Assembly (NCBI RefSeq): GCF_001262715.1
Contig: NZ_CP012328.1
Location: forward strand, 1,116,001-1,180,000
DNA: 64,000 nucleotides
Origin: Spiroplasma turonicum
GTDB lineage: Bacteria > Bacillota_I > Bacilli_A > Mycoplasmatales > Mycoplasmataceae
Direction of reading: 5' to 3'
Part shown: piece after piece, positions 10,490 to 23,000 of the stretch
Position numbering within the stretch: the stretch's first letter is position 1
Layout of the letters: each line of letters opens with the position of its first letter
Made by a program: the position numbers and the translations under genes
Notes under the pieces: model-generated
Told to the model about the DNA's origin: nothing
The model's input: only the letters and a program-made list of their open reading frames with translations
The model's database searches: none

Positions 10490-11218
10490 TTAATTAAACT
10501 TCTTATTCATTATATTATTAAAATCGAAGTAATCATACAAATTATCAATTTTTGTAATATCTAAATTTAAAGAAGGTATTAAACGTTGCAATATTACATA
10601 TGTTAAAACTTTATTTTTACCTCTTATAAGATAATTTTCTTTTTTTGTAAATAATAATGTTCCATAGTATTTAATCTCTACTTTTTCAATATCATCATAT
10701 AAAATAAATGATTGAATATTTTGTGAAGAATCAGTTAGATATATTTTAAAGTTTGAAAAGTAAAAATCAAACTCCCCTATAAATGAGAAGTTTCCATTAA
10801 TAGAATTATCTTCATTTATTTTGTGTAATGTAATATTAGATTGTAGTAGCGATATTTTTTCTCTTTTATCTAATTCAAATTTAACTGGAAATTCTTTAAT
10901 TGGTCTTCAAGAAGTAAAAATAAGTTCTTCAATATCACTAATGAACTTTTCTTCGTTTGCATTTAATTCTAGTGATAACTTTTTTATATTTCTTTTTAAT
11001 GTACTAATAAACTTTTCAGATATTTTAAAATTTCTATTGATTCATCTTCATAAAACTCAATGTTTGAAATATAAAAAATCTTTTTTATCTTTTATCTTTT
11101 TTTCCACCATTTTTATATAAAACTTTGGTTTTCTAGATAAGTTGTATTCATCAAAATATTTTAATCAATTTGACCTTTTAAGATAAAAATTAACTTCAAA
11201 AGTAGATCTGAAAAACAT
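10490..11218 (-). CDS. Hypothetical protein, 242 aa, in the fhs-nagB operon
   Basis: A frame recovered only when five TGA codons are read as Trp. It begins MFFRSTFEVNFYLKRSNW and starts after AAGGAG. The protein is basic and aromatic-rich in the first 70 residues (several Trp, Lys, Phe), then has a beta-rich second half with GNFSFIGEFDFYFSN and SFILYDDIEKVEIKYYG. This pattern resembles a PH-like or lipid-facing beta barrel, but no family is recognised. No signal peptide or convincing membrane span. It lies 29 bases after fhs and 11 bases before nagB, so it is co-transcribed. Confidence 0.8.
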
Positions 11219-11247
11219 ATTGCTCCTTATTTAAATAAATTATAAAA

Positions 11248-12810
11248 CTATTTTAAACCAACTACAACATTATTTATTAGGTCTATTTCTTTTGAGTTAG
11301 GTTCTTTGTTTAGACCTGGCATACTCATTACTTGATTAGTATATACAACAATAAATTTAGCTCCAGTATTTACTTCTAAATTCTTAATTTCCATTTTATA
11401 GTTAGATTGATTAGAATCATTACCATCAATTGATGCAAATGATTTAACCATACATATTGGATAATACTTATAGTCACTATTATTAATTTCATTTAATTTG
11501 TCTAATGCCTTATTTGAAAAACTAAATTCATTTAAATAATAAAAGTTTTTAATAACTTTTTCAATTTTTAATTCTAAACTATCATTATTATTTATAAGTT
11601 TTTTAAAGTCTGCTTTTTTATTTGATAATTTATCAACTAAAATTGCTAAATTCTTTGCACCTTCAGCACCTTTTGTATATGCTTCATTTATTTCAAAGTC
11701 ATAATTATTATTAGTTAATCATTCTTTTAAACTATTTAGGTTATTTACATCATCACCTTTAATAAAGTTTATAGCCACAACTAGGTTAAGGTTATAAAGT
11801 TTAACATGTTTTAAATGTTGGTCTAAATGTTTGAAGTTGTTATTAAAATCGTCATGTAATAATAATGCTCTTATTGTTACAACCATAACAACACAACTTG
11901 GGATTAAATCATTAGAATAATTAATTACATTCATAAATTTTTCAAAACCTAGGTCGCTACCAAAACCAGATTCAACGATACAATATTCTCCTAATGATAG
12001 TCCTAGATTAGTTGAAATTATTGAGTTTGTACCTGTTGCAATATTTGCAAAGGGTCCACAATGAATTAGGGTTGGTGTTTTATATTTAGTTACTACTAAA
12101 TTAGGTTTAATTGCATCTTTTAGGATTACCATTAAAGAACCAACAATATTCAAGTCTTTTATAAAAACTTCCTTATTATCGAATGTATATGCAACCAATG
12201 AGTTTTCTAGCCTTAATCTTAAATCCTCAACACTTGTTGATAAACTTAAAATAGTCATAATATTACTTGCAGCAGTAATAGTAAATTGTTCTTTTCTTGT
12301 AATAGTTTTAGATATTTTAATTTCAACATCTCTTAATGCTCTATCATTTAAATCAACACATCTTTTTCATATAACCTTAGTTGGATCAATGTTTAAACTT
12401 GATTTTCAATATAACTCAGAATCAATGGTTGCTGATATTAGATTGTTAGCAGATGTTATTGCATGTATATCACCTGTAAAATTTAAATTAATATCATCAA
12501 CTGGAACTACTTCACTTTCACCACCACCTGTGGCAGTTCCTTTTCTTCCAAAAACTGGACCCATTGATGGTTCTCTTAGTGCTAGTATAGCTTTTTTATT
12601 AATTAAATTAAGTCCATCTGCTAAACCAATTGCAGTTGTTGTTTTACCTTCACCAGCAGGTGTAGGATTTATTGAAGTCATTAAAATTAACTTACCTTGT
12701 TTCTTATTATTAAAATTAGTTGTATTTACTTTAGCAACATTATTTCCATATAATGTTAAATCATTATCATTTAAATTTAAACTTCTAAAAATTTCTTTAA
12801 ATTTTTCCAT
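11248..12810 (-). CDS. fhs: Formate-tetrahydrofolate ligase
   Basis: ATP-dependent formation of 10-formyl-tetrahydrofolate from formate. 520 aa, slightly short of the usual 550 but complete. The P-loop PTPAGEGKTTTAIGL is at about residues 60-74, followed by LREPSMGPVFGRKGTATGGG. ATG 12810 is chosen over GTG 12819 because AAAGGTGA is correctly spaced only for the ATG. It is divergent from folD with a 39-bp gap. Together with FolD it supplies the formyl donor used by PurN and PurH, encoded further right. Confidence 0.97.
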
Positions 12811-12890
12811 TATAATCACCTTTGTAATCTATAGAAAGGAAATTAATTTATGAGCGCTAAGATTATAAGTGGTAAAATTTTATCTCAAAA
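12811..12890. promoter_or_regulatory. Overlapping divergent promoters of fhs and folD (candidate)
   Basis: A perfect TATAAT on the plus strand at 12811-12816 directly abuts the fhs start codon and would serve folD (start 12850). A perfect TATAAT on the minus strand (12862-12867) lies inside folD codons 5-6 and would serve fhs, with TTGAGA (12883-12888) or TTTTGA (12885-12890) upstream at 15 or 17 bases. The 39-bp gap is too small for two separate promoters, so each must reach into the other gene. The -35 match for folD is poor. Confidence 0.45.
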
Positions 12891-13701
12891 ATTAAATTCG
12901 AATCTTAAAAATAGTATAGCCCAGATTCAGGATTTTAGACCACCAAAGTTAACAATAATACAAGTTGGAGATAATTCAGCTAGCAATAAGTACATTAAAA
13001 ATAAATTAGCTTCTTGTAAAAAAGTTGGTATTGAAACAGATTTATTAAGATTTGATGAAAATATTACTGAATCACAACTAGAAAAAGAGCTTATTAAATT
13101 AAATAATGATAACCTTGTTGATGGTATATTAGTTCAATTACCTTTACCTAAACATATAAATGAAAAAATAATAAAAAACTTAATAAGTGTTAATAAAGAC
13201 GCTGATGGTTTTAATCCACAAACACTAGGTAACGTTTTGCTTGATGATACAGATATTTATCCAGCCACTCCTTTGGGAATAATCAAATTATTAGAATCTG
13301 AAAATATTAATTTATTAGGTGCAAATGTTACTATAATTGGAAGAAGTAATATAGTTGGTAAGCCATTAGCAACTATATTAATAAATAAATCAGCTACAGT
13401 AACTATTTGTAATACAAAAACAAAAAATTTAGCCAAAGTTTGTAGACAAGCAGATATCTTAATTAGTGCTGCTGGTACTGCTAAACTTGTGACTAAAAAA
13501 TTTGTTAATAAAAATATGACAGTAATTGATGTTGGTGCAAATTTTGTTAATGGTATTTATTGTGGAGATGTAGATTTTGAAAAGGTTTCTAAAATCGTAA
13601 AATATATTACTCCTGTTCCAGGAGGAGTTGGACCAATGACTATATCTTGTCTCCTAGAAAATGTTTATAAATTGTATATTAAACATTCTTATAATAAATA
13701 A
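12850..13701 (+). CDS. folD: Bifunctional methylenetetrahydrofolate dehydrogenase/cyclohydrolase
   Basis: Converts 5,10-methylene-THF to 10-formyl-THF with NADP+. 283 aa, usual length. Motifs: SNKYIKNK with the catalytic Lys, DGILVQLPLPKH, PATPLGIIKLL, the dinucleotide-binding IIGRSNIVGKP, and PVPGGVGPMT near the C-terminus. Start ATG follows AGAAAGGAA. It is the only clear plus-strand gene of the window. Its stop codon directly abuts the stop of the convergent nitroreductase gene (no bases between). Confidence 0.97.
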   Translation: MSAKIISGKILSQKLNSNLKNSIAQIQDFRPPKLTIIQVGDNSASNKYIKNKLASCKKVGIETDLLRFDENITESQLEKELIKLNNDNLVDGILVQLPLPKHINEKIIKNLISVNKDADGFNPQTLGNVLLDDTDIYPATPLGIIKLLESENINLLGANVTIIGRSNIVGKPLATILINKSATVTICNTKTKNLAKVCRQADILISAAGTAKLVTKKFVNKNMTVIDVGANFVNGIYCGDVDFEKVSKIVKYITPVPGGVGPMTISCLLENVYKLYIKHSYNK

Positions 13702-14346
13702 TTAAATAATTTTAAATAAGTCTTCTAATGGAAGTCTTTTTTTATTTTTAGAGAAGTGTTCATTTTGTTCTTCAATAGCTTTACCCAAAACACAAGCAAG
13801 TGCAATTGTTTCTTTTTTCATATCGATTACATTGTATTTTTCCAACACTTCATTTGTAACAGATGTTTTATATCCTTCAATTGGACATGTGTCAATACCT
13901 AATTCTTTAGCTACTGGCATTAAACAACCTAAAGTTATATAACATTGTCTTATTGCTCACTCTTCAAAAGAAATGTTACGATCTTTCATTATATAACTCA
14001 TACCTTTGTTGATACCTTCTATTCTTGATGAATTTTCTTTAGGAACCATTTTTAATATTTGGTTCGGTAAATAAATTTCTTTTAGATAATCTTCTTTATA
14101 AACAGTTCAAACTAAAATCCCACTTGAGTTGATAACTGAGTCTTGTTTTCATCAATAAGAATGTAATTCATTAAGAATTTCTTTATTTTTAATATAATAA
14201 ACTTTATAAGGTTGCATATTGAAGGATGTTGGTGACATTCTAATAGATTCAAATAGAATATCTAGTTCCTTATTTTCAATGTTATATTTGTTATTAAAAT
14301 TTTTAATTGACCTTCTATTTCTTAAATATTCTAATACTTTGCTCAT
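13702..14346 (-). CDS. Nitroreductase-family NAD(P)H-dependent flavoprotein
   Basis: 214 aa, one TGA-Trp joining the two halves. The N-terminus has the family signature RRSIKNFNNK followed by RMSPTSFNMQPYKVY (FMN phosphate and ring contacts). A C-terminal MPVAKELGIDTCPIEGY contains the conserved segment before the second FMN-binding loop. It probably reduces nitro compounds, quinones or flavins; the substrate is unknown. It is the last gene of the helicase operon, 5 bases after the radical-SAM gene. Its ribosome binding site is weak, suggesting coupling to the upstream gene. Confidence 0.9.
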
Positions 14347-14351
14347 AATAT

Positions 14352-14948
14352 TTACTTTAGTTTAAAATCAAACTTTCCTTTCTCATCGTCAAATACAGTT
14401 CCGTCTCCATTAATAGATACTCTGTTGTTATAAATTTGTATTTCGACTTCACTATAAGGTTTTTCAAAGTAATCAGACTCTTTATACTTGTCACTTAGTT
14501 TTATTACTCTTTGATTCTTGCTTCCAATTAGTCTTCTTTTTAAGTCTAGTTGTTTAAATATAAAGGGTCCATCAATTATTATATCAATATTATTAAGTAT
14601 ATTTTTAAACTCTGACAAAAGATTTTCAATTAAATAACCTGTGAAACATATAACAGTCAAACCTAATTCTTGACAACCCTTAGTTAATTCTAATAAACCA
14701 TCTGGTTGCATAAAAGGTTCACCACCCAATAGTGTTATGCCTTCAATGTTATATTTGTCTTTTGAATAATTAATTCTCTCTAATATCAAACTTACAGGGA
14801 GAAACATTTTTTTATCAAAAGATAGTTGCTCTTGATTAGAGCAATTAAAGCACCTTAAATTACATCCCTGGAATCAAATAACAAACCTTTTACCTGGACC
14901 TTCAATTTCACTGCACATTAAAAATTTTGAGATGTTTAAATTAGCCAA
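14352..14948 (-). CDS. Radical SAM activating enzyme, NrdG/PflA-like
   Basis: 198 aa. CNLRCFNC is the C-x3-C-x2-C motif that binds the [4Fe-4S] cluster and S-adenosylmethionine; GGEPFMQ is the GGE motif. Small size and lack of an inserted ferredoxin domain fit activases of glycyl-radical enzymes, such as the anaerobic ribonucleotide reductase activase. TTG 14948 is the likely start: it keeps the first beta strand and follows GGAG at 10 bases. It overlaps the end of the AAA+ gene by 8 bases. No glycyl-radical substrate enzyme is in the window. A nearer role with the upstream ATPase genes is possible. Confidence 0.85.
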
Positions 14949-16731
14949 GTAGATTAAACTCCAATTCATCGTTTTTTATTTGTGTAGTTATTTTTGTTCC
15001 TGGTTTTATAAGAGATAGATTTTCAAAAATAAACTGTGATAGTTTATCTACTAGATTAGTTTCTAGTGAGTTTAAAACATCTCTTCCACCTCTTCTGTCA
15101 TCAGCGCTTTTTAAAAGAATGTTTATTATATTTATATTTGATAAATCAATATGAAATTCTGTTCCATACTTTTCATATAGCGCAATTTGTAAAGGTTTAA
15201 TTTTTTGTTTAATAATTTTTGCTTTTAGATTAATGTCTTTGATAAAGTTAAATGGAATAATATTATTACCAAACCTTCCCAATAGTTCAGGACGATTAAG
15301 TTCATTTGTAAAGTGTTCATGTACTTTTTTTATAAATTGATTGTGTACTTCAGATTCTCCTATATTTGGTTGTACTTCTGATGCACCAATGTTTGATGTA
15401 AAGATAATAAACGTTTCACTAAAACTTACAGTTTGACCAGTGTTATCTGTTAATCTACCATCTTCTAGAATTTGAAGAAACTTATCAAATATTTTTGGAT
15501 TAGCTTTTTCTATTTCGTCAAACAATAATACTGAGAATGGTTTTTCTTTTATAGCATTTGTTAACTGACCACCACCTTCAAAACCAACATACCCTGGAGG
15601 TGCACCAATTAATTTTTGATCTGCATTTTCTTGGCCATATTCTGACATGTCAAACCTGATTAAATTTGCCTCATCGTTAAATAAAAAAGTAGTTATTGCT
15701 TTTGCTAATTCTGTTTTACCTGTTCCAGTTGGTCCAACAAAAAATAATGTACCTTTTGGTTTACTTCTTTTAGAAGAATATGTTATACCACTTAAACCTG
15801 TATAGGCTTTGTAAATTACTTTTGAAACTTTCTCTACTGCTTCATCTTGTCCTATAACTTTGTTTTTAAGATATTCTTTAACTGTAAGCATTTTATCATA
15901 ACTTAATTCTTCTCAAGGAGAACTTTTTTCACCATAGTTATATATGTTAAAAATCTTATTAAACTCAAGTGTTGTACTAAAGTTACAAGTAAACTTTACA
16001 AAATGAGATAACTCTCTTAAAGTTCAACCTTCTGTTGCGTCAACTATATTTTCAAATTCTTGTTTTAAGTCTGTTAGTCGTAATAAACTTTTTACACTTG
16101 TTAAAAATTTTTTTCTTTCATCCCTACTTGGTTTAGGTAATGTAATGATTATAATTTCTGGGTTGTCTAAATATAGGCTTGGAGGTAACTGATTTATTTT
16201 TTTAGTTAGAAAAACAACACAGCTACTTATATCATCAATTTTTGATAGCTTAAATTCCTTTTCTTTAAGAGATTTATTGAATTCAGTAAGTGCTTTTCTA
16301 TCATCAATTTCTAATGATTGATCACTAAAGACAAAGTCTGAATAATCTGCAATGAATCCCATTTTTCTATCATCTTCTCTTGACAAATTTTTATATAAGA
16401 TATTAAAGAAGTCATAAGGTTTTTTAAGTCTAAGTTCATTTTCATTATCACTTGATTCTTCACCAAATAAAGAGTTAAAATCATCAGCATTATTATTACT
16501 ATCTTCATTTATTAATAAGTTATTTATTTGATTTCCCTTAATACCAATATTTTGATCATAAATAAATTTGTCTTTATAATTTTTTTCGTTAAAAATTGAA
16601 AATAATACTTCCTGGATACTTATATATTTATCATCATATTCAATTATGTCTTCTACGTTACCTTCAATGATTATTGCTTTTTTAATACCTATTAAGTTTT
16701 TCAATTGTATAATTTGTCTTAAAACACTCAT
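14941..16731 (-). CDS. AAA+ ATPase with ClpA/B-type D2 module and degenerate N-terminal half
   Basis: 596 aa. The C-terminal half is a full ClpB-D2-like module: VIGQDEAVE, Walker A GPTGTGKT (about 333-340), pore loop PPGYVGFEGGG (about 379), Walker B LLFDEIEKA (about 405), and an arginine-finger segment LLGRFGN. The N-terminal 280 residues look like an AAA fold without Walker A: a strand IIIEGNVEDII and a lid-like IIITLPKPSRDERKKFL. A Clp P-loop IGF/IGL docking tripeptide was not seen, so a remodelling rather than proteolytic role is inferred. It is the fourth gene of the helicase operon and starts 8 bases after the coiled-coil gene. Confidence 0.88.
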
Positions 16732-16739
16732 CTGAATAC

Positions 16740-17813
16740 CTAACTACCTTTCTTTTGTTTTTTTATTATTAGTTTAGTTCTCTCTACTTTATCAAAGTCT
16801 GGTTTTCGATAAACTTTTTTATATTCTTCACTATGTTTTATATTAAAGCCTCTAAGTTTTTCTAAGAATGCTTTTGCATCTTCATCATGTTCGTGATTTT
16901 CAAAGCCTTCTCAATTATAAATAATACTTCCATCAAACTTCACAGCGAAGTCTGCTGATTTACCATCTTCTTTTACAGCATGGATTAATACAATATTTTT
17001 TTCTTTTATTTTTCTGATATTATTTTCATCAACAAAATATCCTATACTTTTTATTGCTTCAACGATTTTGTTTATGTTATCACGTCTTATTGTCTCTTTT
17101 TCTGCTTTATATAAAAAATCTTTAAAAACTTTTTTTAAGTCTTGGACATTATTTGTTTGTAATTTATTTATTTCCTCTTTTAAAATGTCTAAGGATTCCT
17201 TATCATTTTTATATAGATCTATTGCATTTGAAACTAACTCTTTTCTTAATATATCTTCATTAGTTTCAGAAGTATTTAATTCTTGATTTACAAGTTCTAT
17301 AATTTGTTCATGACTTTTATTTACTAAAATTTCTTTTTTGTTGGCAAAATAATTTTGTATTTTTACTTTTTTATAATCATCATTTTGGGAATTAATAAGA
17401 GTGTTTTCTAAATCTTTTAATCCATAGTCTTTATTAATGTTTAAGGATTTAAAAATTAATTCTTGTTCTTTTTGAACAATATCATTTTTTAATGCAAAAG
17501 CTTGAAACTTCAATTCTACTAAAAGATCTCTTTTACGCTCTGCTAATTTTTGTATTTCATTATATGTTTCTATTGCAATATGAGTATCCTTTTCCAATTT
17601 TCTATTTATTGTACTATTTTTAAAGTCTTCTTTTTCATATATTAGTTTCTTAATTAGTTCATCGATTTTATTTTCATAGAAATCTGAGTTGTTGATTTTT
17701 TTACAATTTTCTAATAACTTCTTTACATAATTAATTATTGAATCAATTTCGTTTGAAATAAAACTGAAGTGCTTTTCACAATTCAATAATATTTCTTCTG
17801 CAGTCATACTCAT
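16740..17813 (-). CDS. Coiled-coil protein of the helicase/AAA+ operon
   Basis: 357 aa. Residues about 15-260 are almost entirely helical, Glu/Lys/Asn-rich with heptad-like hydrophobic spacing (long coiled coil). A small alpha/beta C-terminal domain follows, with VLIHAVKEDGKSADFAV, then FDGSIIYNWEGFENHEHDED, ending in a basic tail. No enzyme motif or signal peptide. Two in-frame ATGs lie six bases apart; both follow AGGAG. The gene starts 4 bases after the 750-aa gene. It is probably a scaffold or adaptor for the AAA+ protein, inferred only from operon position. Confidence 0.8.
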
Positions 17814-17817
17814 ATAG

Positions 17818-20070
17818 TTAATCTCCTAACTTATCTTTTAACTTATTTAAATCTTCAGCGCTATAGTTATTTTTAACACCAAAGATTAATTTCAGCGCTA
17901 ATTCAATTTTTTCTAAATTATTTGATATAGTGTTTTTTAATTCCATATTGTTAGTTATATTTTTTAAATAAAACATAAATAATTCAATAGGAAGTTTTTT
18001 ATCATTTGAGTTATGAACTAATAATTTATTTTCAAGCTTTGATACATAATTAATAGCTAGATAAAAAACTTTATAATTAATTTCATTTGTATCCATATTA
18101 CTAAATATGTTTGATTGGTATTCGTATAAAGTTTGATAAAACTCTTTTAAAACTTTTGAGTAAACTATTAAGTAATCATTATTAGTAGAATAAGTATTTA
18201 ATAATTTAATAAAATTTGTGATAAATTTATTATAAAGCTCTTCTACAATTATAAAATTTTTTTTATATAAATAATTGTTCATTGTTGCAAGTTCATTTAA
18301 TAATTTGGTGTGTTCTATATATGAACTTGAATTACTAAACAAACTAGTATCAAATAAGTTTTCACGTTGGTCTTTATAAAAATAATTTAATAATACGTTA
18401 ATAGAATTTGCAATATTTATTAATCAACCATCAATATACTTTTTCTCTAAATATTTATTTAAACGTAAAATGGTTTGTATTTCTTCACTTCACTTTAGTG
18501 CATTAATCAACTTTAGTATTTCAGTTTTACTATTTATATTTAATTTTTCTATTATATTTAATTTGTTATCATCATCATAATCATTTAAAGAATCCATAAT
18601 AGCTTCGTTGGATACATCTTTAAATAATTTTAGTAATGATTGTAAATTATTATTTTTTAAATATAATTTCAGTTCATTAAAGTAATTGGGTTCATTAATA
18701 GTTTCTTTTATATAAATTGTAAAGACATCTTTTATGAGATTAATTTGACCAAACCTTTCAAGTACTTTTAAATATAATTTAACAATAGAAAAGTTTTTTG
18801 AAAACAGATTTTTATTTAAAGCTAATTTTATTTCCTTTAAAAACATTTCAAAAATATTTATTACATTTAGTTCTCTTACCTTTGCTAAATACGTTACAGG
18901 GAATTTAATATTCATACCATCCAATAAAAAGTTTGATATTAAAAATGATTTTATTTTATTGTCACTACTTATATATGTAAATGTTGTTGAATTTAAAAAA
19001 TCATTATTTAAATTATTAATATATATTATTATTTTGTTATCAATAAATGATACTTCGTTGCTATTTCTTTTGGAATTGTAAAAAATAACAAACTCAATGT
19101 TTCTAGTTAATTCCTTATTTTTAAAAAAGTCAGCTTGTGAATAAATGTGTTGATCATTTATTAATAGTAAATTTCAGTTTGAGTTAATATTAATGTTTGA
19201 TATTAAATCAACTTCATAAAAGAAATTTTCACTACTAGGTAAATTATTTTCAACTGAAAAAATATTTTCTAAACTGGATTTATATTGTTTTAAAATATCT
19301 TTTACAAATTCTTTTTTTAGTTCTTGATTTTTTTCGATATATAGTTGTAAAGAATCATTTTCTATTAAAAGTTTATAATCTCCATCATTATTTATCTCTA
19401 AACATGTTTCAATTGCAATCTGATCTTTTTTTATCAACTTATTTAAAAGATTGAAATCTTTTATTTCTTGCTGTTCTGAAGTAACAATATCTAATATTTT
19501 TGGTTTTAACCCGATTATATCTGAGTTATTATTAAAAAATTGAAGTGTTTTTTCTATCATTAAATTTTTATTAAAATATTCTTTATTTAAAAAAGTATTT
19601 TTTATTTTATAACTTAGTTTAGCTTTAGGAATTTTTTTTAATCAATCAATGTCTTTAATTGCTTTACTATCATTTTGAATAGGATCATAAAAATATTTAA
19701 TATCATAGAACTTATTATTATTTGAAATAATAAAATCATCATTATTAAATGTTTTTTTTACTTCCTCTTTTATAACAAAACTACCAATTGGTATATTAGT
19801 ATTTGTTTCACCAATAGTTAATGTTAATTCCTTAAACTGTATTATTTGAAAGTTTATTAAATCTCTTAATGCTTTTTCAAACAAAACTTGATTTTTAATT
19901 TCAAACTCATTTTCTAAAATATTTTTTAAAGTTTCAGATGTATTTTTATAATCTAAAATAATTGACAAAACTAAAAATTCTATAAATGTTGGCTTTCTGC
20001 TTTCAGAGAACTTTATTTTTATAGGTAAAAAATATTTTTCATATAAAATTTCAATTTTGTCAAATAACAT
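17818..20070 (-). CDS. Hypothetical 750-aa protein of the helicase/AAA+ operon
   Basis: One frame from ATG 20070 (after AGGAG) to 17818 once TGA is read as Trp; in code 1 it breaks into four pieces. The N-terminus FIEFLVLSIILDYKNTS and ALRDLINFQIIQF looks like a small winged-helix or helical bundle. The middle (about 280-360) is beta-rich (FVIFYNSKRN, VSFIDNKIIIYIN). The C-terminal half is helical with repeated Asn/Lys-rich amphipathic helices. No P-loop, nuclease or membrane motif found. It begins one base after the helicase stop (TAGTATG), so the two proteins are probably made in fixed ratio. Confidence 0.8.
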
Positions 20071-20071
20071 A

Positions 20072-23000
20072 CTAATCTCCTAAAACATCATTTGTTTTTA
20101 AATAACAAGACTTTATATCTAACATATTAATTATATCCATATAAACTTCTTTACTATCATAAATATCAGGGTCATTTATTTTTGGTATCTTAACCATAAC
20201 ATCTCTTACAACTCTTTCTGCCCCAACGATTATTAATAATTCTCTTGCTCTAGAAAAAGCAACATTAATTCTTTCATACTTTTTTAAAAACTCTCTTCCA
20301 TTATTTAATGAAAGTTTCTCTGGATTTCTTACAAGGTTTACAATTACATAATCAGCTTCTTTACCTTGAAAATCATCAACTGTATTAATTGTTAACTCAA
20401 AATTTTTAAAGCTTTTTGTTTTAATTAATCTTTTTAGCTTATTAACTTGTAAAGCATAGAAACTAATTATAGCAACTTTTGGTTTTTTAAGTTTGTTTTG
20501 TTTATTTAAACTTTCTTCTAATCTATTTAGAACTTCTTTAGTTAGTTGAATTTCTAATTCATTAAATAAACTTGTTGAGTATTCTTCAGACTGTTCAAAA
20601 AATATATTATTGTTTTGATCATTAGTTGAATCTATTCAATAAACAGAGTTATTCGGATTTATAATAGTTTCATTATTTTTATTATAAATAATTAAATCAT
20701 GTTTTTTTAATTCACTCACATCTTCATCAACTATTAATGAGTTTTCATAAAAATTATTAACAACATCCATAATTTGTCTTGTACTTCTGTACTGTTTTTT
20801 AAGCATAGTTGTTATTGAATTGTTTTTTGCAGAGATTAATTTTTTAAAAATCGATTCATTTAGTAACTCACTCATATCATAATAACTATAATCTTTATTA
20901 AAATAATTATTAACTTCATCAACATCACTAGATTGTAGTTTTAATAATGGAGGTAGTTGTCTATAATCTCCAACCAATATAAGAGTTTTACCATATATTA
21001 ATGGCATTAATATTTCTAGTAGTGTTGCTTTCGATGCTTCATCTATAATAACAAAATCAACATCTAATGTTTTTAAGTTTATTTCTTCTAACCCTATTTT
21101 TTTTGCTACTAAATCTTTCTTATATCTAAATATATTTGCAGATGTTAATGTCATGGCATAAATATTTACTAAAGTATTTAAAATAGTTTGTGTATACTTT
21201 TTTCCTTCAGCAAACATTTGTTGTGTAAAGTTTAAAGTTGGTAAGTCATAAGAAAAATCATCATCAATTAAATAATTTGTTTTTAGATATTTTACAATAC
21301 TTTTATATAAGTTAGAATTATTTTCGCTTCTTGTAATTTTATCTTTTATTTTTTGTTGAACTTTATTTAGTTCAGATTCTATATTACTTTCTAAATCTAC
21401 ATCAGTTAATACCAAGTTTGTATCATATTTTTCATTAAAAAATTTAATTGTATCTCTTAAATACTTTGTATTTGAATTTAAACTATCATTTATTTTATTA
21501 AGTGTTACTAACAATTTATTTCTATCAACTTCTAATTTATTTTTTTCAACTTGTATTTCCTTATTTACAGTTGAACTCTTTAAATTGTTTAAAAGATTTT
21601 CTTTTTCTATTTTTAAACTTTCAATTATTAAAGTATATAAATCTAATAACGTTTTAAGTTTTTGATCACTCTGTATAATTTGATAAAGTCCATTTAATCT
21701 ACTTTCTTCTTGTATAGCCAGTTCTAAATCATAACTTCTTTTATAACTTTCAATAAGTGCTTTTGATTCTTGAATGCTACTAAATATGTCGTTGTTTAAA
21801 ACAACTTCATGATTTGTCATAGATAATATTTTATAAAAGTTATTCATATTATCAAAGTCTATATTTATAGAAGTATGTAAAATAATAAAATTTGTAATTT
21901 CTTTTTTCAAACTTTTATTAAAAAATTCAATTAAATATTCTGAAAAGTTAACTACTGCATCAAATGAATAGTTTTCTAACGAGTCTATAATTATGTCAAT
22001 GTTTAAAATATCTTCTTTTATATTTCTTAAATCACTTTTGTTTGTAATATAAGTAGAACTAATTTCTTGAAGTTTTTTATCAATATTATTAATTTCATTT
22101 TTTATATTTCTTATATCATTATTATCTTTGTGAAATCTTTTTTCTGTTAACAAAAGCTTTTCTAACTTTATTTTTAATTCAGTAAACTCATTTAGAGTTT
22201 CTTCATTCTGATTTGTTTCATCAAAAATTTTTTTTGCAATAGATCTGTAATAATTATAAACAACTCTTTCTGGTGAAAAGTTATTTGCAGCACTTGACTT
22301 AATATTTAATTGGTTAATAAGTCTAACTTTATTGATGTTAGGGTCAATAGGTAATCTATCAACTACATTTTTTATAGCTTCATGGTTTTGACTAGATAAT
22401 AATATTTTTTTATTATTTTTTGCAAGTTGATAAACTATTTCACTAATAACTTGTGTTTTACCGGTTCCTGGCGGTCCTTGAAGTATAAATACATCTTTAC
22501 AAGCAAGCGCTTTACTAACAGCCTCTTTTTGCTCATCATTTAATGCAAAATAAAAATCTTTATCATTAATAATTAAATCATCATTGGTTTCAGATAACTC
22601 AATTAGCTTTGTATTAAATAAATAATTAATTAAATACGGATTTTTAGTATTACCTTCTGAAATTCTTTTTAAAACTTGTCTTGATCTTTCTATCAAGACA
22701 TCATCTCCTACACCCAAATAAGAAATATAACCTGAGTTTAAATAATCTATATTATTTCTTATATTAAAATACTCTAAATCAGTATCATATGGAACTTCAA
22801 AATTTATACAATGAACTTTTCAATCTGTTAATTCTTTTTGATACTTTTCAGAATAATTTTCAAGTACTTTTATACTTCCAAATACTATACTTTTTTTTGC
22901 TTTTCAATATGATTCTAATGAAACATATTCTTCACTAACTCCAAGCATTAATTGTAAAGGTATTATTTTTTGTTGGTCACTGTTTTCGATCAGTTCAAAG

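Noticed and set aside
12389-12853. A 154-aa plus-strand ORF antisense to fhs
   Set aside because: It overlaps the P-loop end of fhs on the opposite strand, has no ribosome binding site and no family similarity visible.
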